DNA from: Kappaphycus alvarezii | Taxonomy: Eukaryota; Rhodophyta; Florideophyceae; Gigartinales; Solieriaceae | Direction of reading: 5' to 3' | DNA: 64,000 nucleotides | NCBI GenBank assembly: GCA_002205965.3 | Contig: NADL03000053.1 | Location: forward strand, 124,001-188,000 | Part shown: positions 1 through 12,129 of the stretch, in pieces | Layout: each line of letters begins with the position of its first letter | How positions within the stretch are numbered: position 1 is the stretch's first letter | Translations under genes and position numbers: made by a program | Notes under the pieces: generated by a model | Databases searched by the model: none | What the model was told of the DNA's origin: nothing | The model's input: the letters and a program-made list of their open reading frames with translations, nothing else

Positions 1-53
1 CATCCAACCACACAACTACCCAAACCATTTACCCCACCCCCCACCCCTGTCCT

Positions 54-1272
54 ATGCTCCACATTCCCCCTCACCCCCCACCCAATCCCCACTCCTCCCC
101 CACACCACCACAACATCACCAACAACAACAACAACAACACCAACTCCCCATGCCCACCTTCCATCACCATGCCCCACACCTCACCCGCCCCGCTCCCCCT
201 CCCGCAACGACCTCTCTCAACCTCCCCCCACCCTCCACCTTTCAAAAAGCCCTTCGCGCCGTTCAAACAGAGCCCACCCTAACCCCACCCAAAAAGCACA
301 AAAAATCCACGCCCTTCTACGCAGAGCGACGTCGTCATTTCCTCCCCGACCAACCCCCTTGATCCACACACATTCCTTTCCCGGAAAAGGTGCACGACCA
401 GGATGTGATCACTACCACAAGAAATTGCTGGCTCAAGGCCAAATGCTGCTCCCGCTTCTATCGTGCCGTCGCTGTCATGACCACCATGATGGGACCATCA
501 GATGGACCGTCATGCTACCGAGGAGGTGGCTTGTGTCAAGTGTGGAGAGGTTCAGCCGTCGCCAGTCATTGTCGTGCTTGTGGTATTCGCTTTGCGAGGT
601 ATTTTTGTGAGCATTGTCGGTTTTATGATGATACGCCTGGCAAGCATATTTATCATTGCCATGGCTGTGGTATATGTCGTGGTGAAAGGGTTTGGGTATT
701 GATTATCATCATTGTGATATTGTCAGACTTGTGTGCCGATTCAGGATAAGCATACGCATCCGTGTCGTGCGCAGAGTTTGGATGTCAATTGTCCGATCTG
801 TACAGAGTACTTGAAGACGAGTACCGACCCGGTCGTCTTTATGAGGTGTGGACATGCGATTCACAAGGAGTGCTTTCGGAAACATATCGCACAAGCATAT
901 ACCTTGTCCCTTGTGTAAGAAGAGTCTCACAGACATGACCGACTACTTTAACGAGCTGGATGAAAAGATTGCCGCGAGGTGATACCGCCCGAATTTGCAC
1001 GCCGACGCTCCGCATCTTGTGCCGCGATTGCGACGAGCGATCCGTCGTCAAGTTTCATTTTGTGCATCAACAAGTGCGCCGGCTGTGGCAGTTATAATAC
1101 ACAGTTTATCGAGTATGTGCAAGAGGGCGGTGAAACTATGGAACCTAGTGTGCCGCCTGTTGGTACGATGATGCCGTGTACGGGTGGTGGTGCTAGTCCT
1201 TGTGTGGACAATGTGCATTGTGCGGGTGCGGGTGGTGCTCCGTGTATGGAGGAACGAGGTGAGCGTAGTTGA
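54..1272 (+). CDS. RCHY1: RCHY1/PIRH2-like CHY and RING zinc-finger E3 ubiquitin ligase, frame-disrupted as read
   Basis: RCHY1-family proteins are RING E3 ligases that transfer ubiquitin to substrates such as p53 in animals. The fingers appear in family order on the plus strand. The CHY finger has GCDHY at 401-415, CWLKAKCC at 426-449 and CRRCHDHH from 464. The CTCHY region has CRACG, YFCEHCRFYDD and HCHGCGICR at 570-690. The RING has CPICTEYL from 790, MRCGHAIHKECF from 841 and CKKSLTDM near 916. A C-terminal zinc ribbon has KCAGCGSYNTQF from 1072. The N-terminus is a Pro/His/Gln-rich tail with a CAA run at 117-137. The ATG at 54 is the first in frame, but the gene may begin before the window. 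The motifs lie in different frames: about nine one-base shifts are needed (near 359, 425, 463, 500, 555, 690, 700, 716, 905 and 980), most at short homopolymers. That fits sequence error or a young pseudogene. The family is certain; intactness is not. Confidence 0.85.
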
Positions 1273-2313
1273 TTGGTTTGAGCGAGATGAAAGAGTTTTT
1301 ATTTTTGAGGTGTGTGGCGGGGGTGTGGTGTGGTGTGGTGTAACAAGATGGATGTTTTGTAGTGTGTTGTAGAGTGTGGGAATGGGGTGTGAAGTGGGCG
1401 GGATTTCATTACTAACTTTACTTACTCTATGGTCGAGTAATGGAGACTTGTTCCAACGCGCCGGGTCGAGTAGGATGTATCCGGTGTGTGCCTAGCTTTT
1501 TTTTTTTTTTTTCGCGACGGCTGTATGTTGGGAGGCGGTGGTGGGTGGCAAGGTTACTCTAACAGTGCCGCACGGTACATGTCTCGGATAGGCACAGCTG
1601 CAATGCAATGGGTGACACATGGATGTGGTGTAGGAATTGTGTGGAGTGGGCTAAAGGTTGCGAGAGCGAGCACCTTGGGCATAGTGGAGACGGGGTCAGG
1701 TTGTGAGAAGTTATAATGATCACAGCAAAGCAGATGCGTTGGTGGATGGGAACGGGTGGCATTTGGACGCGAGGAATTACACGATGCAGATTGGCATTTT
1801 ATTGTTGCAAAAAAGATGACGCGACAAGATGCAAAAGCGATTTGTATTTGTAGACATGGTATTTTTTTGGCTGCGGATGTGGGCGTATGGTATCTGCTGG
1901 GAGGCGGCGGAGTGTTTGTTTCAATATTTTCGACAGACGGCACTAGACTTGAAAAAAAAAAAGAGATTGCTGGATTGATTCGGGGAAGACGTGGAGTTTC
2001 ATTGACGTACTTTTGCTCACGTTGAATTCAAACGACCTGGGTGCCCAATCAACAGGGAACACATAGAGGGGTAAGGGTTTGGACGACTGTCGAATTTGAG
2101 ACGGCCTACATAATTTGAAACATGAATCTTGGTTGGACAAAATGGACCGACCCTATACACTGGCCATTTTCTACATGGCTGCCGTGCGAGTGCTGCGGAA
2201 ACTTTGTTTCCACACGACGACACTGGTGCTGCGTCATACATACTGTATTGCGCACGCTGCCTGGCGCGAAATTTCAACAGCTCCACCTTTTTGGCGCGCA
2301 AGCACTGCTGCAC

Positions 2314-2337
2314 TACAGTACAGTACTGTACAGTACA
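2314..2337. repeat. GTAC-rich palindromic simple repeat
   Basis: An alternating run of TACAG/TACTG units that reads nearly the same on both strands. The same motif recurs near 3,967, 9,955, 45,598, 54,175, 57,091, 61,911 and 62,373. Confidence 0.8.
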
Positions 2338-3966
2338 TACAATACGGTATCATATAAAGTCAGACTGTCAAACGTCACTGCCGCAGCTTTTCAACCAAAT
2401 CATGTTCGACTGCGATACACACGGAACAATCCCAGTCCCTCCAGTCGCTTCACCACTCTCCTCACCCTCTAGCTTTTCGCACCATCATCACGTCGTCACC
2501 GTGGACATTATACAAAGCTTTGGTAGCAGCAAAAGCAGGAAACCAACTGTGTAGACTCGCTGTCCACCGCAGACAAGTACAGGCAGTAAGGCTCACCCAA
2601 ATAAAAAAAAAAAAACTCAATCTCTCAACCGTCTTGCCCCTTTCCACCCCCTTTCTCGTCGCTTGTCTCGCCCGTTGCTGATTCTCATGCACAACAACAA
2701 CAGGAATCGCGCACCGCAGGATGCCTTCCTTGCCGCGATAATATCCAAATCACGTAAAGTGCACCTGGACAGGTGGCCTTATTGTACCGCGTGCAATATT
2801 CCAGTCTCCAACCTCGGTTGCTTTGAAACAGACCAGGGTGCGAGACGGTGACGGTCGCGAGAGCGAGTCTAGTAGCGAAAAAGTCGCTTCCGCATGATTT
2901 GCTCAGCGGGGAAAGGTTTCATCTCTGGTGCTTGTACAGTACAGCATTGCACAGCAGGACATATCGCAAGGTTTTTGCCGTTTCTCCAGAGAAAAGGTTG
3001 TTTTTCCTTTTGCACCGTTGACGGTATACCACTTGATGGAAATAGATCTCCCCGGGTTGTTGACAATCTGGCCTAGAAAAGGCGCAAAGGGCCCCGGCAA
3101 AAAAATTGGTAGTAAATTATGTGTACATGTCCTGTATACCCTGCTACGTACGGTCTGGTTTCAAACCGTCCAGGCATCAGCGTGACCTGCCTCCCATCTC
3201 CACAGCGAAACATGAGAGCCGACCAGAACCGACTCGATTGTGGGCGGCGTTTATGCGTTGCAGCAATTGCAACACACTGTCGTTCCCAGATTCGCCTAGT
3301 CGCAAGTCGATGCCTCAGCCACAACCATCGCCTTGGTTTCCCACTCTTTTGCATACCGCCCAACTCGACAAGTGCAACACGGTTCCGCAGCAGCCCGGCT
3401 TGCAACATCTACTGTATAATATGCATATGACAACCAACGATTCACAACACCAAAACGCACACCCCATTTCTTCCCATGCCCTGACGAAATCCTAGACCAC
3501 TCATAATACCTATGCAACTGCAGCCATCTGTAGCGCGAAGAGTCTCCCCGCTCATACTCTGCGCAGGAAAAACGAGTTTGTTATCATCAATAAAACAAGG
3601 TGCTGTAGGCGGCGGCTGCAGCCTGTGGCACCCTGTGGCACAGACCGTTTTGCAGGGATCAAGCAAAGGCTATTCACTCTTTTGCAGCAACGCCTCGAGA
3701 TCAAACACCGCGTTCCTTTTGTCACGCGCTGGTTTCTGCTCGCAGGCCAAAAGTTGAGTGCAATGTCCATTGTTTTGCCTGTCAAGCCGTAATTAATGGC
3801 AGTCTGGGAAATGGCGAAAAGATGCTGAACCGTGTTTGTACACTAAGTCTATTGTACTGTACAGCACAGAAAGTTTGAAAACTCATTGGAGCTACCGGAG
3901 CTACAATACCACTTCAGTTTCGTGCGGAAAACAATTACGAAAAAGAGTTTATACCTCGCCCGTCCA

Positions 3967-4003
3967 TACTGTACTGTACAGTACTACAGTACAGTACAGT
4001 ACA
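3967..4003. repeat. GTAC-rich palindromic simple repeat
   Basis: A longer member of the same repeat class, with tandem ACTGT/ACAGT units that change phase in the middle, so each half can pair with the other. Confidence 0.8.
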
Positions 4004-6470
4004 AGGCAAGGGCAGGAAAGGGGCCCCAAACCATGCGCCAGCGCTCCCCCGCTGCTGCTCCCGTACGTTGCTGCCGTTTGAGTCGCTCCAAGTGCATTGA
4101 TGCAATGATGCAACTTGTTGGCCCATCCACCTGGCGACAGTCAAACGCTTACATGCACCCATGTCCTGTCCTGCCCTGCCCGTACAACATGTACAAGCCA
4201 AGCCGTCTTGCACAGCAGTATCAAATGTCCATCAACTCTCTGTCAAAACTCTCTCCAACCGGCCACCCCAACCCAGTACGTGCGCTGGTTTAAATCCCTT
4301 GTATACTGCTCCGGGTGCACGCCGATACTGCACCTCATCAGTGCATGACCGATGCTTCCTGCGGTAAAAATAGTATGTCACATCTCCGCTTGTCCGGTGC
4401 AAGGGACGTATTTTTGATCTGTTGCCACTGTCGATAGTGCAATATTCTCGCTTTGGAGCGATTGTGTCGTGTAGAATCGGTGACAATCAACCTTTCGCAC
4501 CATGCAAGGTGACAACGGGCTTTCACCGTCTACAAATGACACCCTCCGCTTTTTAGCTCCTCCAAACAGCCTGCACACATAATTTGCCAGTGTAATTGAC
4601 CGACGTCCAGTATTCTAGTCAGGAGTCCAGTGTGTATTGTTGGCACCAGAGGTGTAAATATCCCTCTGGTTTTTCCCCGCAAGCCCACACCGTAACGATT
4701 GTTGGCGATGCTGAGGTGTAGCCTTGCAATTCTGAAAATCCTTGTGAGCCGTCGGTGTAATGTCAACGTAGCTTTGCATGCACCATGTGATTCCGGTTAT
4801 CGAGCGAGTCATAGTATACATTCGGCAAGTCTCCACTCTTATCAAATTTACTTCTGTGCCCTCATAGGGCACCGATTTGGCGCAATTCCCGCATTCTCGT
4901 CTAACCCATCCTACTCCATCTGCCGCAAGCCCCTACCCACTCTACATGCATTCAACATTTGCATTCCGTTCACCGCTTCATTTCATGCGTTAAACACCCA
5001 CAGGCACAGAGACAAGAGCACCGTGAGCATCAGCATCAATAGTCGTTTTTCGTAATTCTCCACTTTCCTCTTCGACGGGTCCGGAAATCTGCAGAGATTC
5101 GTTGCTTTGATATCGGGGTAAGCTCCCTTGTTAAATAATCCCTCCCTGCAATGACGTATTCGCAACATAGTAAAGTCTAGTGCGGTTTAAAGAGCATGCA
5201 ATGTCTCGCAACTCGTGCTGCCACAGCAAGTACTGCGTGCTTGGCCGCTGGTGACTCTTGAGGAGTGGGTGCAGAGAGGGAAGATGCATCCTTGTTTAAC
5301 ACCGTTGTGCTCTCGTCCCCTATTGATCTAAGTGCTGCGTGGTGGTGTGCAGCATTTTTGGACTGCTCAAATGGAACTATTTCTTGCAGCTTTTGAAACG
5401 CTTCGGTATGAACGGCGGTTCTAGTGGGTTCTCTCTAGGTACAGTCTTTGGGAAATTGGTGTGCATCCGTACTGTACATTTACACTCGCAGCTTGGATTC
5501 TCCTCTTTACCGTTATTGAACCCTAAAGTTCTATCGCAGTAAAACTAATGTGCAATCAACTACCGGAATGTTGGCAAAGTTGGAAAAAAAAATCACAATC
5601 TCATGAAAGTAATGGTTAATTTCAACATGTGCCTCTTAAGAACTGTAGTATCAACTCAGGTGGCCGACGTCGGCTACCGATTAGCACTTGGCAAAATAGT
5701 CGGTTCCTGCGCTGGACTCCTGACACTAATGCCATAAAGTTATCCTCTACTCTCTATTGCCAATAGTGCTCTCAATTCCATGGGTCTATGATTGAATTCC
5801 GACCCTGATGGCCTTACATGCAACTATCAAAACAGTCTGAAATAGGCAACGACTACAGGACTTGACGGCAATAGTACTCACGGATACGTAGTACTCGCAG
5901 AATATTACATGTCAACGTTTAAGCATCAAGTTCTTCAATAATGCGTTCAAGCACAACCATCTTCATGCATCAGGCTAGACTAACATGGGGGTATCCACCC
6001 CGGAATCTGTACTTCAATACCCTTACATTTTAACAAAAACATCAGTACCTTGTCCGCGTTTGAACATAGACTACGTCAGCAAAGAAAAGATACTCTTGTA
6101 TAATATAGTCATCAGCGGACTTCACTACGTACTTTATATCATATCATGTGTCATTTGACGCTCCTGTCAGCAAACCTATGGCAGCAAACCTTAGAATCAA
6201 CGATTATTCTTTTTTCAATCAATGCGTTGAGTTTCTTGCTTTTCGACGCACAAACTTTGCGTCAATTCATACTTTACAGACGCTGATGCCACATAAAGAA
6301 ATGTTGTGGTACCGCAGTAAACCAACCCCACGTTTCCCACTTGCAATAAACTTGATCAGATTTCAGTGGGTGCGAGTATTCACTTTGTTAAAAATTACCA
6401 AGGGCAGGAAGGACGCCCCCTATTCAAACGAGAACGGATAAATCGCCCGACACATTCTACAGACCGGATA

Positions 6471-6508
6471 TATCTTCCAAGAGTAAAACACCCAAACCTT
6501 TTCCCTCC
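6471..6508 (+). repeat. LINE-B-type 3' tail, isolated
   Basis: The stretch reads ATCTTCCAAGAG, then TAAAACACCC and a C-rich end. It matches the tail at 47,411-47,447 almost word for word and the tails that follow LINE-B coding ends elsewhere. No coding remnant can be made out just upstream, so it is a very short 3' fragment or a heavily decayed copy. Confidence 0.55.
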
Positions 6509-6708
6509 ATTCTACAGTGCCACGACAAGCGCACATTCTCGTTTAATCGCAAATAAACTCTTTCGTCACTCGAAACTTTACAGCCTACATACATCGACCC
6601 ATAAGGAGCAAAGACATTTGGAATGGATCAGTGCTCCCTTTAATTTTGTTCCCATAATTCTGTTGTACCGTCTCTTCTTACAACAGATCCGCCCCCAGCG
6701 CATCCAGT

Positions 6709-7975
6709 CTATCCTCTGTGGCCTGCAGCATATCTCTGAACGCTTGCCGACTGTCCCTCTTGTTTGACAACCCTCAATGAGGTATCGATTTTTGCTTCTG
6801 TTTCGGAAATTATTTCAATCTCCACAGTTAATCTTTCATACATTACGGTTTGCCGCTCGTCCAAAACATTTAATCTCTCCTCCTTGACATCAAGTTTCGC
6901 AGTCACATCAGACAAACTGTCCTCTCTAGCTTGCAAGTTCAATTCACGTTGAGAAAGCCTGGCCTCCCGAGAAACCAGTCTGCCCACTTGAGCTGATAAT
7001 CGATCTATTCTTGCCTGACTAACAGATGCTCGATTCACAGCTGTTTCTTCTCTCCTGTCCAAAACTTCAATCTCTCTTTCAAGACGTTCCTCCTCACGCT
7101 CCAGCTCGCCACCTCCACCTCGTTTCCTGTAGAGGGGCTCGACAACCAGCTTCGACCAGTTCTAGCCGTTGTTGGTCAGCCCTAAATCATTTCGACTATT
7201 CTGAACTGTGCAAATCGATCACTGATCCTTTGCTCTCTTTCAGCCAGATTTTCCAGCTTTCGGTCCACCCTCTCTCGACTATCTGCAATATAATACCCCA
7301 GTCATTCAGGTCGTTTTCTCTCTGGGACAGTTGTTGTGCACGATCCGTGGGAGTACTTGCTGGAGGGGCGGGCGTTGGGGAAGGAACACTGTGGAGGGGG
7401 TGGTCCTGGGGGCTGCAGCCGCAGCTTTGTGGTGGTGACATCCCATCATGGCGAAGTCTTCTTAAATTCGCCCGATCCTCCCGCGATCTCTTCTACGCGC
7501 TCTCCTTCCTATGTTTGGATCAACTGTACTCGTGGTGGTCGTGGGGTTGTGGTTGTCACAGTACCAGTAGTAGTCACTGCGGTTGTCACAACCGGTGGCG
7601 CAACAGTTGTCGTTGAGGAAGTGTCAACTGGTTGTGCAGCATTGCCGCGGATGACGACGACGAACTTGTTGAGAGTTACCTTTTGTTGAGCTTGTGAAGC
7701 CGAAGATGGGTCTGGGGTCGAAGACGGAGTTTGTGATGGACTTGGTTTCGCAGATTTGGATGCTGTAGGAGATACGACAGGAGTCGGTGAGTAGGAAATG
7801 GTAGGCGAAGGAGTTGAACTTGGGGTCATTGAAGGCGAGGGCACCGCAGATGGAGATGGTTTGACCCAGTTCAATTTATCTTCGTGGGAAAAGAGTCGAG
7901 ACTGGCAGAGTAATTTCCGGTCCGTCCTCCGGGATCTGGAAGGTTACTTGTTCTGTATCAAAAATACCCCTCCAT
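6709..7975 (-). CDS. Ser/Thr/Pro-rich protein with a long coiled coil, function unknown
   Basis: I do not recognise the family. Read on the minus strand, the N-terminal third (7,874-7,509) is a low-complexity SPSPTPSSTP-type region followed by a Thr/Val run, as in mucin-like or cell-surface linkers. The C-terminal third (about 7,115-6,709) is a strongly charged heptad coiled coil with blocks such as LSQRELNLQAREDSL, KEERLNVLDERQ and ELEREEERLEREIEVL. The middle also reads as coil (RVDRKLENLAEREQRI) in a shifted frame. The suggested start is the ATG at 7,975, which would give EQVTFQIPEDGPEITLP before the Pro-rich part. The start is weak because one frame change lies just after it. At least four one-base shifts are needed overall, or small introns I could not place. 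No signal peptide or membrane segment is clear. It is probably a host gene because no mobile-element motif is present. Confidence 0.5.
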
Positions 7976-8726
7976 TGCCAATATTCAACTGGCGAAGAAG
8001 GGGTGAGTATTTTCAGAAGGTGGGGGCAGGGGAGGAGAAGCTAGACGATAAAACAGCGCTGATGCGATTGTGACGAGCGGACACGTTGGATTCTCATTGT
8101 AAAGGCTTTGTTTTTCCTTGTGCGGCTACCCATGTCAAGAAGATTGGTGTAGCCCTCTCCCGTTTTATGTTGATTCTGTCTCTTGAGCAACGGAAACTGG
8201 ACAGTTGCAGTGGGAACAACTCTCAGTGATCTGACACCAGCACGTATTGAAGTCGGATACGAAAAGCCAACGGCCCGCGCTCAACTCAACGCGATACATA
8301 CTAAATCTGACAAGTAATCGTGGAACATGTGAACATAATTCCTTTGACAAGCAAACTGTAAACTTCGAACCGCGTTTCTGGGATTGCAATCAGATTGAAT
8401 CAATGTTGGCCGTTGTACTTGTGCAGCCTGACCATAATGTCACTTTGCTAATTTGATCCAGTTATTCGCGATTCATTTCTCACGATAAAGGGCCCTGCAT
8501 TATTCGGGAACTATTGCGTGCATTATACGGGTAATTGTCGCGAGAATTCCAGTATACTCAGAGCAGTCGCAACAAGCTGCCTAGGGTTTTTGGTTTTCAT
8601 CAAATACACGGGATCGTCATTCGAGATAAGGCGTAAAGAGACAAAATGAGAAGTATAATAAACTGAAGCGTTGACTAATTCTCATCCATTGGAAAATTCA
8701 AGAATTCAATTTCTTATGTACAGAGA
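7976..8726. other. Stretch without a recognisable gene
   Basis: This could hold the promoter and first exon of the minus-strand coiled-coil gene that starts near 7,975, but I see no clear splice pair or conserved frame. Nothing else stands out. Confidence 0.4.
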
Positions 8727-8927
8727 AGTACTGGTCCCATCTCCACCCTCAGGATGGCAACTTAAGTTAAGAGGTGGTTTAAAACGGCAGACACAATAAT
8801 ATTTTGATGGCCTTTCCCCGCGAGATTCATGTGTCCAAAAGAGCCAGTCAAAATAAATTCCACCCTCTAAGATATTCCGGGCCACATCCGACCATATCTT
8901 TCAAACATTAAACACCCACATTCCCCC
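8727..8927 (+). mobile_element. Degraded LINE-B 3' end
   Basis: The segment opens with a match to the coding line that reads PISTLGGWHPDA in better copies (CCCATCTCCACCCTCAGGATGGCA) and closes with the shared tail ACCATATCTTTCAAACATTAAACACCCAC... The reading frame between them is gone. The last 60 bases form an inverted repeat with 9,531-9,600, because that element points the other way. Confidence 0.5.
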
Positions 8928-9530
8928 GATTCCAACTTCCGCTTGACGTAAATATCAGCAATTATATAGTCGCTGGGCCTCGGTAGGGAAAAGCATGTGA
9001 CCAGGAGGGCCAATCAAGTTTGGGTCGACATGGCGTCTATGAATCCGAAGACAACAGTAGTATTGCCAAGTAAGAAGTTTAATTTCGATCCAATAATTTG
9101 GCGGACCCTCACTCTACCTGTTGCACGGGCAGGTGTCTAAATGCAGTGAACCCAAGTGTCAGCCCTGAAATTGCACGAAAATGAGTATAGCACTAAGTCG
9201 CAACGCAGCCCAAAAAGTCAAGGGCCTTCTCACAATAATCAGCCAACGGACTAAGCCGGGGACTGCTTTTCGAAGAATTATGTGATTGATTTGAAGGCGC
9301 ACAGACTCAACGATAAAGTTTCACTTCATTACGCTCTACCCGTCTATATAATTTTGAGTTTTGTCCTATGCGGGCCTTGTATTGAAGTATTCAACTCCTA
9401 AAAAATAACAGTCGTGCGATGGAACGGGTTTCAAAGGTGCAAGGCATTCTTTTAAAGAGACACTCCGTATTGACATTAACCTCCAATGCGGCTTTATTGC
9501 TTGCTGGCCTCTCCTCTACCTGCTGATAGA

Positions 9531-10007
9531 GGGGGTAAATGTAGGGTGACTTAATATTTGAAAGATATGGTCGGTTGTGGCCCGGAAATATCTTACAGAG
9601 TGCCGAGTAATACCTCTTAAATTACCCTAAAAAGCTGGCTCAAAGCCCCCCAACAGACAGGCTGCGTTGGACATTACGGCGGCGGCAGCGTGCCTCTGAG
9701 TAAGTACCGCACGGACCTTACCATATGCCTCCATCGCCCTAACGGCCACGTTCCGCGCGACGTTGGTTAGCACCCTATAAGCGTCCGGGTGCCACCCTCC
9801 GAGAGTAGATATAGGAATAGGCACAAGCCTACTTCTCACGGAGATTGCAATAAAAGAATCATATCTTCTATGCTTCGCCGAGGCGGCGGCATTGAGCGAG
9901 GTGAGGTTAAAGGTTATAGAGTGAAGTGCCATCTGCGCCTGGCTCAATATTTCATGTACTGTACAGTACTGTAAATGCAAACTACTATCAAGTTGACTGG
10001 TCATCAA
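9531..10007 (-). mobile_element. LINE-B 3' end: last 126 codons of the nuclease domain plus 3' UTR
   Basis: On the minus strand an open frame from 10,007 to 9,627 carries the conserved C-terminal region: LTSLNAAASAKHRRYDSF, RLVPIPISTLGGWHPDAY, VLTNVARNVAVRAMEAYG and AAAAVMSNAACLLGG, then a stop. About 95 bases of 3' UTR follow, ending in the tail that reads CTTAATATTTGAAAG...GGGGG on the plus strand. LINEs with this end carry a restriction-like endonuclease after the reverse transcriptase. Here the element is cut off upstream, near the GTAC repeat at 9,955-9,972. This is the best-preserved frame of the lineage in the window. Confidence 0.75.
9955..9972. repeat. GTAC palindromic repeat inside the LINE-B end
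   Basis: Alternating TACTGT/ACAGTA units sit at the upstream edge of the minus-strand LINE-B remnant. They overlap its first codons as read, so they may mark the truncation point. Confidence 0.6.
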
Positions 10008-10160
10008 ACAGCTTTCTGTTACAGCAATTGAAACCCGCGAGTCCCCCAGCAGAAGAGATTGCTGATTATTAAGCGGGCAACGAATATGTCAACACTCCAG
10101 AGAGGGGACGACTTTGTCAACACCTCCCTGCCCTTTCTAACTTCCTTTGCACTGTACACT

Positions 10161-10208
10161 CTAACCGACCATATCTTTCAATTATTAAAGCACCCTACAT
10201 TCCCCCCC
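10161..10208 (+). repeat. Isolated LINE-B-type 3' tail
   Basis: CCGACCATATCTTTCAATTA, then TTAAAGCACCCTAC and a run of C. It is close to the tail at 8,886-8,927 and to the reverse complement of 9,531-9,575. No coding remnant is recognisable before it. Confidence 0.65.
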
Positions 10209-10552
10209 ATCTAAATGTCTGAGTGGTCCAGTTGGAGAGCACTATGCAAAAAACAAAGCGACAAACTCAGTCATTCTTTCCTTGTTGAGGATTCAGCGGT
10301 GCAGGATTGTCTGAAATAGAATAGAAATAGCTACATTTACATCTTGGCCGCCTCGTCTAGAAAGAAACCCGTCTATAATTCACGAGGGCAGCGCACGTGA
10401 ACACGTGCCTCTACGACGAAATTTCTCTCTACAGATGATACGTTTACATCATCCATTTCTGGATAGAATTGTGGTGTTGAATGATTGAAAAATAGGTTAG
10501 CCTATGTTCCAAAGTGCATCAAATAATTGGTCATCCATTTCGTGTTTGGTCA

Positions 10553-10686
10553 ACTGTAACAGTTTTCTAGCGTTTTGACGGCTTCCCCCAATCTTTTACA
10601 TTGTAAGCTTTTACCAATATCACGACAATCCTCAGGGAACAGCTGACCTCATTTTTCATGGATTAAAAACACCCCAAATTTCCCCC
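10553..10686 (+). repeat. LINE-B 3' UTR copy, matching 57,722-57,848
   Basis: About 130 bases beginning CAGTTTTCTAGCGTTTTGAC and ending in the ATTAAAAACACCCC... tail align with 57,722-57,848 in the same orientation, with scattered substitutions. In the second copy this block follows the LINE-B stop codon directly, which identifies it as 3' UTR. Just upstream (10,466-10,532) lies a degenerate minus-strand tail that is shared with 63,631-63,702. Confidence 0.7.
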
Positions 10687-12129
10687 ACTATCATGGTATC
10701 AGAAGAACTGATCTTATGTCATTTTCTTAAGGCCTGGGAGTGCCCACGTTGTGCAAATAACTGTAATCACATCCGTTAATACTAGATTTTTGCTGATCGA
10801 ACTCTACTGATTATTTGGTTTATTTCAAGTCTAGTCCACTCTCTGGTATGGTTTCTCTTATCATGTCTAATGCCAGTGCGGGGTGATACAATTTTTGGGA
10901 CATAAAATGTTTCAAATTCAAGAACTGGCATAATCCCCAATTTTTTTCATGTCTTCTGGGCCTTACTTTCGGCGGATTTATTCCTAGACCACCTCTGGTT
11001 CGTTTACTTTGTCGACGGTCTTGTACGTGCAACGTGCAGAGTCATTAGGACACCACTCAGTGGCCATTGGGAGGAAATACCTTCGGTTGGTACGGCACGT
11101 TTCCTTGATACGAAATCGTGTACTACCTGATATTACAGAGGTAGCGGATATTTTCTCTGCTTTCTTACCGTAAAGGCCCTGGGCAACAATCCCAATTTTT
11201 AATCTTCCAAGAATAGAAAGGCGATTGATTTGGTTCTTTAATTTTTGAAAAGTGCGGTTTCGGCTATCCCCCGGTGTATGTAGACATGTTCAGGATAATG
11301 GGTAATGTGAGTCATGTGCCTAAATGGCTGGCTCGAGCCTGTCAGCAGGCATTGATTCATTGGACATCAAAATATTTTGATGTAAACTGTTTACTCTAAG
11401 AAATATGGCAGCAGAAATGCTCTGATTCAAGCTCAATGGGTAGTGAATGAATCTGTTGGGTTTTTACTGGAAAGCGTTACATGGAACGCAATAGTTCGTT
11501 TTGAAAAGCTGTAAGAGAATAGCTGTGGAAGCAAGGGGAAGGTTTGGGTGTTTTACTCTTGGAAGATATATCCGATCTAACCGATGTTTTTTCCTGACAA
11601 CCACAATCGACTCAAAAAGGTATGCCCACACAGTAATAGGGAAGGAACTGCGCTCCCTAGGAGGCTACCTTCAGGCCAGAGGTGACATCATCTTTGTCGT
11701 CAGACGATTTCTGTTGAGATGCATATACAATCAACAGTCTCTTTATTTGAGCCTCTGTAAAAGCAGTGATATGTGCTTGTGAAGCCGAAAGAGCAATGGC
11801 GATTTACACCTGTCTCTTATCTTCCTTGGAAGCTTGTTCCTCCAATACAGTCTTATGCTTAAATATTTGTAGGAGCACGTACATTGCCGATTATGAAGGT
11901 AGGGGCAATACGTCAGATTGCGCTGGTACCATCGTTCTTTACTGATTAGTGCACTAACGTCTGCGAAGAACGTTGACTGGCTGCCTTTGGTGATGAGACG
12001 CCAATGGAGCAAGTTTTACTGATTGATGATTGCCCATGGTTTCGTTGGCATCAACACAGGAAAAGGGTAGTCAAATAGTCCCGTAGACAATTAATTCTGC
12101 TCGTATCTTAAACAACTAAAACCGCGACA
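10687..12129. other. Stretch without a recognisable gene
   Basis: Moderately AT-rich. An open frame at 11,501-11,782 (93 residues) contains TTTIDSKRYAHTVIGKELRS. This resembles TTIIDSKGHSNIVLGAELQD, read on the minus strand at about 12,570-12,505. The two may be remnants of one repeated sequence, which I do not recognise. Confidence 0.4.

Larger units (their letters stand above)
1273..6470. other. Stretch without a recognisable gene
   Basis: I see no protein family, RNA gene or long conserved frame here. The first part (1,273-1,520) is G/T-rich, with GTGTG-type simple repeats near 1,325 and a T-run at 1,497-1,512. A short frame at 2,402-2,554 (51 residues, His/Ser/Pro-rich) could be a first exon, but nothing downstream supports it. 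GTAC-rich palindromic repeats lie near 2,314-2,337, 2,934-2,945 and 3,967-4,003. Confidence 0.5.
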
